DNA from: Saururus chinensis
Lineage: Eukaryota > Streptophyta > Magnoliopsida > Piperales > Saururaceae
DNA length: 64,000 nucleotides
Assembly (NCBI GenBank): GCA_035235625.1
Contig: CP141150.1
Coordinates: forward strand, 27,172,756-27,236,755
Direction: 5' to 3'
Made by a program: the position numbers and the translations under genes. Below the pieces are notes generated by a model. It saw nothing but the letters and a program-made list of their open reading frames with translations, ran no database searches and had not been told where the DNA came from. Every line of letters starts with the position of its first letter. Position 1 is the first letter of the stretch. This document shows, piece by piece, positions 38,701 to 50,700 of the stretch.

Positions 38701-41700
38701 TACTCTTGTAACTCCTTTCCTCTTTAGGATGCTCCAAATAAGCTCTCCTAGCACTCAATCATATGTTTTCTCCAAATCTATAAATGTCATGTAAAGGTCA
38801 AGTTGCACCTATTACTACTAACAAAAAGATAGCCTCAATTGTTACCTCAACGGCATTAAACCAAATTGGTTCTCATTACCTCAGTCACTTAATGCAAACA
38901 ACCTACTACTCTCTCCCACAACTTTGTAGTATGGACCATAAGTTTGATGCTTCTATAATGCGAACAACTCTGGATGTCCCCTGTTATTTTATATAGAGGT
39001 AGGTATAAGGTACTTCTCCTTCACTCCTGTGGAGTCTTCTTCAACATCCATATATTTTTAAATAATTTCGTTAACCAAGTTAAGCCAACACCTCCAAGAG
39101 ACTTCTATACTTCAATAGGAATTCCATCAGGTCCTACGGCTTTACCTTTCCTCGTCTATCTTCTTCACTACTCCTATGCCCTCTACTCTAATTCACCTAA
39201 AATATGTTATATCTTTAATAGAACTAGACCCAATAACTTGACCACTACTATAATCTTTGTTCAATAAATGTTGGAAATACCCTCACCATCTCTCCTAAAT
39301 TTCTTCATCTTTTTTGGTGCCCTTTGAGCTTTACTCTCAATGCACCTAACTTAGATATAAGTCCTTACTTCTCTCCCTTAATTTTTGCTATCTTATATAT
39401 GCCCCTCTCCACCTCCTTAGTTCCAAACCTATTATACATATCAACAAACTTGACGATAATATTAAATATCACAATAATTAAAGTTTGTAACATGTAATAT
39501 GAAGCCTTGGAACATATATTATTCTTCCTAGTTTGTCCGCATTAAGCCATAAAGAAGTAAGATAATATAGCAAGCAGTTAAGAAAATAATATAGTAAAGA
39601 ATTTATAAGAGTAATTGAGGGGCAACCTCATAACAAATATTTCCGATCCATTTTTCCCATAAGTAACTGCTGGCTTTTTCAAGTATCACAGGATGTGTAT
39701 CGATTATTATAAAATGCAGTGTTGGAGCATGGAAGCGACAGACTTTTGTTTTTTACTTTGTCCTTTGCTTCTCAAAGACAAAGTCCTTTCCTCCAAAACA
39801 GTGCCTACTTCTTAAATTGCATTATCTTTCAAATATAGCGTTATCTTTTAACTTACCATTGCTCTGTTTTCAAGAAAAAAAAAACCAAACTATTGCCAAA
39901 TTAGATCACTCAATTTTCAGACATTTAAAGTTCTCACAATGAAAGTTGCAGTCATAGTTATATTTTGTGCATGTTTCTACTTCATGCAGCAGGTGCACAG
40001 CAAAAAAATGAAAATGAAAGGAGGAGGCTCATTTTGGCAATATCCCCACTTGATTTACAGTAACAGAACCAATACCGAGATCTCGATATTTTGCAGAGAT
40101 CTTGAGAGATGGCTAATTGTTACACCCTTGACCTTTTCCTAGGTATTTGCGCAGATGCACCCAACCAAGACTCGGGCTGATGGACGAGCCAAGGTGGTTT
40201 ACAAGCAGTTTACCAGCGGTTCCTCCCTTAATGGATCGTTAGGGGTTACCACACTAGTGAGCTAGTAGCTGGTTACCACACTAATTGGCTTGTGGGGAGC
40301 TTACCATACTAGTGGCCCAGTGGGCGGTCTAGTGGGCGAGTGGGTGGTTACCACACTAGTGGGTTAGTTGGTAGTACAAGGCCTAGTAATGGCCTTTTTA
40401 GTAACCCACTGTGTAGTGAGCAACTTCTATAAATAGTCTTGTGTTGTAAACCGTAAGACTTACACAGATTAACAGCAGAGAAAGTAGAGGAATAGAGGAG
40501 GAAAGCCTCTCTTAATGGCTAGCTTTAACAGAGACAAGAGAAGGAGGTAAGGAGAAGGTCAACAGAGAGGAAGGAAGATGATGAAGCTGATTCGTATATA
40601 TGCCTCTCCACCGGCAGTTGCCCCTTACATATACTAGAGTCTTGGCAGTCAATTAGTGGTGTGGCTTATTCGTGGGCAGCAGCAAGGCCAACAGATATCT
40701 CACAGAGATGCAATCAATATCAGAAAATGCACAAGTAGCACACAGGAAATGGAGAAGAACAGTAGCTTTCTATTCAGATTTCAGGAATACAGAGAAACAA
40801 GCTTGAATCCACAAGCTGATGGTTACAAATGAAAAGAAAATACAGGTTGAATCCACAACCTAGCTCAAATCCTTGAGCATACAGAGAAAGAAAATTTCTG
40901 GAGTTAATAAGCTTCTTCAAATTCGAAAAATCTCCAACCTGCTCTTCCTTTTCCCTTCTTATTTCCTCCAGCCTCTTCTCTGCTCCAACGGAATCTGACA
41001 TTCGGTTATAACAAACTCTGAGTAAAAGACAAGACTGCTCCTCCCATTCTCCATGACTAGAAATATCCTCTAGAAACTGGACAGAATTGCCCCTGTCAAC
41101 CTTTTGGACAGGTTGTGACATAGGAGGAAAGCTGAGAAGACTGGAAGACCCTCTACATCAATTAGGCCTTTTATTAGGAATCTACTACTGACATAATTCC
41201 AAATCTTTTAGATGTAAATTGCCTAATAAAGAAACTGCCTAATGCATAACTTTCCTAACAATATAAAAGAAACTTCCTAATATAGATTCTTCATAACAAT
41301 CCATCACGCTCCACTACCGCCTTGGCCTCAAGGTGCAAAATCCGAATAGTGAGCATAGAAATCTTCTTCAGAAAGCCATGAAGCATCCTCTAGGGAGTGG
41401 TCATACCAAGCAACTAAAATCTCTGAGACAATATGACCAGAACAACGAAGGTGACAAGTGTCAATGATGGCATACAGTAGTAACGGAGGATCAGCCGGAA
41501 CTAGTAGCATGGAGGTGGACTCTGGGATATACGAGCAAGATCTCCCACAAAGCGTCAGAGACGCAAGACATGAAAAACCGGATGAACCTGAGAACCTTCC
41601 AGAAGCTGAAGGCGATAAGCCATGGTGCCCACGCACTTAAGGACAGAACAAGGCCAATGGAAATAATGAGCTAGTTTAGAATTTATAGGCTGATATAAAG

Positions 41701-44700
41701 AAGATTGCCAATGGGGATGAAAACTAACATATACCAAATCCCCTACTTGAAACTCCCGATCTAACAGTGTTGTAAACCCTAAGGCTTACACAAATTAACA
41801 ACAGAGAAAGTAGAGGAATAGAAGAGGAAAGCCTTTTTTAATAGATGGCTTTAACAGAGACGAGAGGAGGCAAGGAGAAGGCCGACTGAGAGGAAGGAAG
41901 ATGATGAAAGGCTAAGTTTTTCCTTGAATTCCAAAGAGGGCAGTCACCCCTCACATATACTAGAGTCTTGGCAACCAATTAGGCCTTTTATTAGGAAACT
42001 ACTACTCACATAATCAATTCCTAAACTTTTAAATGTAAATTGCCTAATAAATAAACTGTTTAATGCATAACTTCCCTAGCAATATAAAAGAAACTTCCTA
42101 ATATAGATTATTCATAACAATTTGGTAGGCCCAAGGCAAAGGGGAGAGGGTCAAGAGAAAAGATGGAACGGTTATGGATAAAGATTTGGGAAATGGTTAT
42201 GGTAATGGAATAGGTTATACCGCAACTGTATCGTTCCGTTGGCAGCCCTAGGTGGGTGCCAGTGAAGGAGCGGATCTGGACTGGGCTGCGCTGGATCTGT
42301 CAGATCTGGACAGGATCAGAGTGGATCTGGGCGGGGGGGCGCCGGATCGGAGCAGATGTGGACTGGGCGGTGCCGGATCGGTTAGATCTGGACGGGATCA
42401 AAGTATATCGGGACGGGGCAGCGCCGGATCAGAGCAGGGCAGGTCCGGTTGCGTGGATCTGAAGAGGGAGGAGGTGAACAGAGCAGGAGGCCGGCAGGCA
42501 GAGCGAGAGGAAGCTTCTAGTGGGAAGGGAAACTGGCTCCGTCTCATATTAATAGCTCCATTTGGAAAAATAGTGATTTTTATTGGATGGTGAAACCCAT
42601 AGCTAAGAGAATGGAAAATAACTTTTTGAGATGCTTTATTAGGTGCCCAACCACTTAAATTGATCCGAATAGAGCTATTAATATGGGACAAAATTCTTTT
42701 CCAAACAGAGCTATTAATATAGGACAAAGGAAGTAATTTCCAAGTCATCTTGGGCCATCTTTTTTTCCTTCTAGATGTATCCACAAGCCACCAATCACAT
42801 CGCTTGATGGGTGTTGTTTGCAATATCCTATAAACATGAGTGAACAATCACAAAGGGCTTCTCTCAATTTCTCATAACCACGCCCACTCGGAAGTACTCC
42901 CTGTTATAGCCATTTCTAATAAAAATACTACTAGTGCTCTCACTCATCCATGTTACCAACCTTATCTCTGTGATACTCATCTACATGGCTTTCAAATAAA
43001 AACATTTGATAGATGGTAAAATAGGAATGTGAGAGAAAGAGAGGTTTATGGGGGGACAAGAGAAAGAGTAATTTTTAAATTTTCAATTGCTCAATGTCTC
43101 CTATAATTTAGAATCTCAACACTACTTAAAACCCTTTTAAAACTCGTGATAAAATTCAAACACCAAAAAACAAAAACTTCTAATCATATTAAGTAATTTC
43201 ATAAAGAAGTTACTGAGTCCTAATTGGCCACAAAGACTCCTAGATGACATTCTAACAATATACAATTACATTAAACTTTAATAAAATCAACTAATCAGCT
43301 ATAAGCATTCTAATTAAGGACTAAATTTTGAGAGAATATTTTGACCTGCAAAATTCATTATACCCTTCAATTTAAGCTTTCTTTTGCATGTATCAAATTG
43401 AGTACATATCATAATCATAATCAAAATCAAGAAGTGACTTTTCCAAACAATTTGAGATAGCCAAATTGGATTTTACACTAGCTAGTTTTGTGCTAACTCT
43501 TTCGCAAGAGATAGCATAGTCATCTTGCTTATTAACTCCATCCAAGTCCTCTTAGGTCTCCATCTACCTCACTTGGACTTCTCCATTTGCACAAATCTTC
43601 CTAGGGGACATCCCTTGGTCTCCTTTGAACATACCCAAACCAATGCAACCCACACTTGCTAAGCTTCTCCCCCAAATGTGCTACTCCTACGTTCTCACAA
43701 ATATACTCATTTCTACTCCTATCCCTCTTAGTTATCCCACACATCCACCTTAGCATCCTCATTTTGGCTACATTTAGTTTATCTATATGACTTTTCTTAG
43801 AGGCCCAACATTGAGCCATGGAGTATTACACACCCAAATATTGTCATATAGAATTTACCTTTGAGCTTATTTGGGATGCACCTATCACAATACACTCCCC
43901 AACATGGCTCTCCACTTTGCGCATCCCACATTTAATCTATGTACCACACCACTATCTATTTCTTGTGTATAACGGAGCTTAAATAGCATAATTGCTCACA
44001 TCTTGACACTTCTTGCCCAGACAAAGTTACATATAGTTCTACCTTCCATATAGATGAATTCCATATAATCCGTCTTAGTTCTACTTAGTCTAAAACCTTA
44101 TGATTCTAAGGCATCCCTCCACAGGTCCACATTTCTAGCTTAGCATTTAATCATACTTTAGTCTCATGAGTTAAAACTACATCATCCACCAAAAAAAATG
44201 GTCCAAGGTACCTTATCTTGGATATATATAGTTAATTCATCCATAACTAATGCAAAAAGATACAAGTTTAAGATTGATCTTTGATAAAGGCCTACAGTAA
44301 CCGGGAACTCTCTAGTTTTTCCCCCTATTGCTATTACACTCGTCATTACCCCAATCAATTCGAGCATAAATACAAAAACTAAATCTCACCCCCTTCAGTT
44401 TACAAAATTTTCTTTTGCCTCCATCAAGTTCATACAATAATCAAGAAAATATCATCAAACAGGTTCAATACAAATGTCATAAAAAATTATAAAAAAGCCA
44501 ACTAAAATTATACTAGATCCTCACACAAACAATTTATTAGACTAGATACTATGGGGTCACATATCAAATTGGGATTCCTGAAACATATACTTTCTTGTAC
44601 AGATAGCAATGGAATTATAAATTTAAGTATGCCCCTTAGTTAGTATTAGGAGCTTGTAACCTTGATGTATATCCAGGAAGAGGCATGCCCACCAAAACTG

Positions 44701-47700
44701 TGTTTGCTGTTATACTCGAGTCGAAATCAGCACGTATCTTTATAAGAACTTCAGCCTAAAAGGCATACAAAATCAGTAATCAATGAATTGATTTAACCAT
44801 GTCCACAATTCTATTCTGAAAAAGTATACCCTGATGCAGACATATGAAGACAATGTATCACAAACCTTGAATCCTCCAGCTTCTTCAATAAGTGTAGTTA
44901 TTAAGAATGGAGGTTTGAACTCTCGAGTCATTCGGTAGTTCATGACAGAAAATTCTCCATCTGAGGGAACCTGCAGAACAAAGTCAGAGATTAAGCTCAA
45001 ATTGCAGGGGTGAGAAAATTTCATTTGACTTGGGAGCAGGAATCTAGTTTAAAATAGAATTTGAAGAATCCCTTGAAATACAGTGTCTAGGAAGATGTCA
45101 CAAGCCCTACTGGCAAGATAACACCCACAAGACAGAGCCCAGCATACAGCCACCAGTATGAACAATATATTCCACCATATAAATTAATGGAAATAAACAA
45201 CAATGTCAACTCCAGCCACCCTAATTTTGAGTCCTGAATGCATGATCAATACCCACTTACCAAAGTCAAAGTCCGGTCCAAATCAAAACTGTCAAGATGG
45301 ACAGACTCATGGAAGTTACAATCATCAAGGATTACAGCTCCACCTCCAGTAGAACTACCATAATCTGCTGACAGAACACAAAGACATACAAAACTCAGTT
45401 GTCATTAGATAGTACAAAAATATTTAACTCTTAAAATGACCAAGAGAAGTGCCATCTTAGCAATGTAATGGTAAATCAGTACAAGCAGCGTGAAGAGACG
45501 ATAATAAGCATGACAATATATTATAGGATTATTTAACTCTTAAAATGACCAAGAGAAGTGCCATCTTAGCAATGTAATGGTAAATCAGTACAAGCAGCGT
45601 GAAGAGACGATAATAAGCATGACAATATATTATAGGATTCCATTTTAGTTCTGATGTGTTTGTTCCAACAGTTTATGTAAGTGTCATTGTTCCAGAAAAA
45701 CTCACCAAAAGGATGCTAATGTTACACTTCTTTCCATTTCACAACATTTTAAACTTAAAAATCAATCAATCAAATAGCATTGAAGATGTCGACTGTAGAG
45801 TGACTAACTCAAAGTCTTGATTTAGATGAAGCTTCTTATGAAGGCAACTGCTAGTAATACAATATGCTTCCTCAAGTAAATCATGAAAAAATAAAAATTT
45901 CTAGTTACAAGGGTACCAAATGTATGGCCTCCTCCTGTGCCAATGGAGAGATTTTCATTCAGAGCTAGACGAATTTCCGGATTTCCTGTCAGATAACTTT
46001 TCATCTGGATGGTTCCATCTATCTCAGACGTGAGGATGTAACCCTGCAAAAATAGATACCAAATGATGATCCAAGAAAAAAATTTCTTATCTTCAATTAT
46101 TTTTTAACTGTGTTAAACTGCGTACCCATAAAATATGAACCCAGACGTGTTTCCATATAGAAGCTGTCCGATCATGTAGGGACCACATGATCTGCTGGCT
46201 TCTAAATGAAAACACATACTGCAGCACACATTTTGGGGCACGAGGTTTCTCATTTTTCATAAAAAGATTATTGAAAAAGAAGGGAAAACTGAGGATTACT
46301 CACACTAGAGCTAAATGTAACACTAATCTTCTCAATGACATCGACAAAAATTTCTTCTCTTCTCCGTCCACCAGGATCATTGGCCACAACAGATTTTGTA
46401 ACGGCTGTACCTGGCATCCTTTTGGTTCCTTGCTGAGACAAATTTTATTGTTAACATAAATATTAGAAAGTTGCAAAACAGAAAAATTAATTCGTCAAAA
46501 CAATAATTTGAGAAAATAATGAATGCAATTCATACCATAAACATGGCCGCAGGACCAAGAGCAGGTAAAATTGCAGCATCAATGACAATAGGCTCGTTAA
46601 ATACATAAGACTTCAAAGTCTCAGTAGATGTAGTAAGCGGATAGCCAAAGTCCTGGAGATGAAAACAACAAAAAATTACACACATCAATAAATTATCAGA
46701 TACTATGAAATGACACTCACAAGATCACGGATTTTTTCTAACGCAAACTGCAAATAAAATGTCTAATAATTTTATAGATAAATCAACAATGATGTAAAAG
46801 ACATAAGCAGCAAGCAACTACCTAACAACAAGCTTCTAAGAGGAATACCTGAATAACCACTAAAAGATGGCAACAAAAAAACTACTTCAACAATGCAATG
46901 ACTTAAGCATCTCAACAATATTTGACCAATTTATCCAACTCTAGCAGAGGTTACTGATTGCTGATATTAAAGGCAAAGAGAAACCTTAAATTTAAATATT
47001 GACAATTACTAATTGAAATGAGGGGCAACAAAACATTAAAAAGAAAATACTTACAATGACTTCGTCAAGCAGCTCATATACTAGTACAAAGTTCTTCCTT
47101 AACGAATCTTCATTGAGAACACCAAGGTAGTCTTTAGTTACTCGTGCAATTCTTTGCAGAAGTTCCAAAACAAGGGAAGGTGACACATTTACTCTCGTAG
47201 TTGCAACAAATAGCAATCCAGCAACCTTCACATGTATATAATTGACGCCATCCACATTCTATTTTAAATTGAGAAAAAAAAAACATCAGCACATTCTAAA
47301 GATATTATTATGATTAAATGCCAGTGGTTTCTAAGTCCAACCACATCGTTTTAAAATCCAGCACGGCCAGTTCGATTAAACCAGTTTTTCTGGGTAGTTC
47401 AAATCTGGGCCTTTTGAGATAGACTGCCCTTGACTCAGCCAGTTTAATTGGCAGCCCAGCAAGGTCAGGTCAACCAAGTCCATCTAGAGAATTATAAGAA
47501 AAACTCCTTTCTTCCTTCAAAGACCTAGATGTCTGCCTCCTCTTCTATCCCTGCCTGACAGCAACACTGCCATCCTTATCTCTCCCCCCAGACCCTCTTT
47601 CCTTCTTTACCCTTCTCATTCTCCCTATCCCTTTTCTTCTTCCTCCTCCTATTCCCTCATCCATGCTCTTCCTCATCTTCCACCCGGCCCATCAACAATG

Positions 47701-50700
47701 CAGGCTGGTTTATACGATAAAGTAATATTTCAAAATAATTTGGGGAAGATCGGTTTCAGCTACTTAGAGGTCAAGGACGAGAGAGCAATTTCTGATACCT
47801 GAGTTTGAAATACAAAAAAAATTGATAATAGGCTAACGGGGAATACGGCAGTAGATAGGTAGTTTAGTATGACCGAGACAGAGTAGTTGTGTTGTGCATT
47901 TGAAGAGGAAGGCCTGGACAATACAGATGTAAAGAGGGTTGATGGAAAAGGTGAGTAAATTTAAAAAGGGCAAGATGGAGTACCAGAAAAAGAGAAAATT
48001 AAGATAGAAGAGGCATACCTTGCTCACCTGACATATAAGATAACCCACCAAAATATGAATAATGCCAAGCCTTCTTCACTCTCACGTTGTAATAGATAAA
48101 GAACCAATAACTAGGAGTAAAAGAAGGGACTAGGCATATATATATAGCCTCATGGTGACCCTTCTCATCAAAGGGGCACCAACAAATAGCCTGCCACACC
48201 CCTTAATAACCAACCAAATTAATTCCGAATTTCGGCTTTAATTAACGAAAACCATGATTTCTCATTTTCTTTCATGAATTTTGGATTTTCAATGGGGTCC
48301 ACATGTGTGGACACATAAGAAGATTTATTAATGAGAAGAGAGTGGGAAGAAGACAGGAAAAAGTAAAGATGGATATTGGGAATGCTCAGAAACACAATTA
48401 CTAAAGAAGTATTAAGCATAATCAATGCTTAAGTAGATTTCGAACCACGACCTTTTATTTATAAAGGCATGGAGTGAACCGAGCTATTACTAAAGTATGA
48501 TTGCTACTACCCACATCTAAATTTATGTTTAAAGAATTACTTAAATAGTTAAATGTAAAAAAAGTATGGTACTATTTGACTATTTAACTCGCTAATATCA
48601 CTATCTGCGAAGTAACTTAACATGGAGTCATTCATCCACTTAATAAAATCCAATTGCCATACAATGGATTGCCCTTTGTAACTAAAATTACTGTTTAATA
48701 AAATAAAAATTCCTGACTGACCCCTTTGGGCATTACTGAGCATCCTCCATTTCCCACTCCCCCCCCCCCCCCCTCTCTCCCCCCACCCAAAACACAACCA
48801 AAAACCTCCCTGACCCTTACCCCGGGCCAATATCGGTTGACTACCAGTCAGCTTGATTGACCTGGCCCTACAAATGAACTGCAGCAATGGTCAGGGCAGT
48901 ATTAAAACTTTGTCTGTGCACATGAGACATCGGACAATAGATGGAGAGCATCATATACAATTTTAAATTGCTTAATTTGGTGGACAACAAGAATGTAACA
49001 CTCCTAAAGATTTAAAAAAAAATAGAATTTGAAGACAGAGAAAAATTTTGTATGTATCTTCTCGGATTGTCCAATCAGAGCCAGTACTACATTATCATAG
49101 AAACAAACAGTAAAATCCTAGACATGCATCTGAATTTTATATGTTAACATAAAACATGGAAAAAAAGACACAACAAATACCTACAAAGACAGGTGGTGCC
49201 TCATCTCCTTCATCACCTTTCCAAAATTTCACATTGCGAAAAAATATCTCCGCACTTCCTTTTTGCACCTCACCACGATCTACATTGATTTGTAAATTTA
49301 TGGTCAGCTCTTGATGCTATAGACGCATATACAGAGTTAAATAAGGTTCAGCTAACACACTAAAAAACAAATACAAAAAATTCTCAACAGAAAAATCATT
49401 CAAAGAACTCAGGTGAATGAATTAAGAAGTCATTCTCATCATGATATGTTTTATACTAGTTATATAGAGTATACAAAACACTAAATGTATCTCACCAAAC
49501 ATCTCTACTATTTTACTTGAACTAACAACCTCGGATCAAAGTGATATGAATTTTGATGTAACAAGCCAAAATATGACTAGAAAAACCAAAACTAGAAAAC
49601 AAATATTCATAAATCATTAAAAGGTTACAATAGTAAAAAACTGACATTTCAGATGTCATGATCAACACCACATCTCAAATATCTGGATGCAGCAACATAA
49701 AGCCTATTCCACCATCCAGCCGTCAAATGTCCTGCTGGATGGCTGAATCCTATGTCTGACAGCACCCCTAATAACTAGGATATTGTGCTGTGCTGAATTG
49801 ATAGAACTCACAGAACTAGTTACTGAAGACATTTTAAGTTAATTGTCCTTAATATCTTGCGAGAGCATGTGAAAAAACAAATACTTTCTTTATCAAACAG
49901 AAAATGAGAAATTAAACATCCCCTTGAAGAGTGTTATAAAATCCCATAGCAGATTACAATGCACAGAGGCAGCATCCCAATTCAATGATCAATTTTATAA
50001 TGATACAGTTGACACCCCTGCAGATACTTGAAAGTCCCAGCTAGACTTTTCACATTGAAGAACCCATCTCAATATCAATTTAGAATGATTAAAATAGTTT
50101 CTCCAATTTATCAGACAAATTGAACTTTTGATAAAATTCACTCATGTGAATCATAGGATATTTAACACGGGAAAAAATTCATGGAACAAAGTAAATTAAT
50201 TCAAGTGATTAAAGACAATAGAGAAAAAGTAACAAGGCATTATAGAATTCACGCATAAAAATTAAACAAACTTAGTGAAAATACTCAGAATAATAATTGC
50301 AACATTCAAACTCTATGAAAAATAATTTATTTTCCCTTTTTGATCTGTATTTGTATGATGCATTATTTAATTTATCGTCAGACCAATGAACCAGGGAAAA
50401 AAAAAGAGAACTAAAAAAATCAAAAGTAACAGCAAGAACCAAGACAATATGTTTGATTTCTTTTTTGGGGGGGGGCGAGGGTGGGGGAGCAACCCATATG
50501 AAAGAACCATCGGATACCAATTAAAGAAAACTCATACAAGCTTTTATTTATAAAATATAAAGTTTTGCAGGTTTGCTTCAATGTTATATCGTTGCAAATT
50601 CATACTCACAAATTTTAAGGGCAATGTAGACAGCAAAACACGGAACTAACTCATAAATTCCTATCATGGAGTTAATGGTTTAGTGAAGAAATCACAACCA

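Noticed and set aside
42252-42593. 113- and 68-codon frames in two phases
   Set aside because: Produced by a GC-rich minisatellite of GGATCTGGAC-type units, not by a gene.
47833-48887. Several minus-strand frames of 66-112 codons in AP4M intron 2
   Set aside because: Biased by homopolymer and CT-rich sequence, with no domain. They lie within a well-supported intron.
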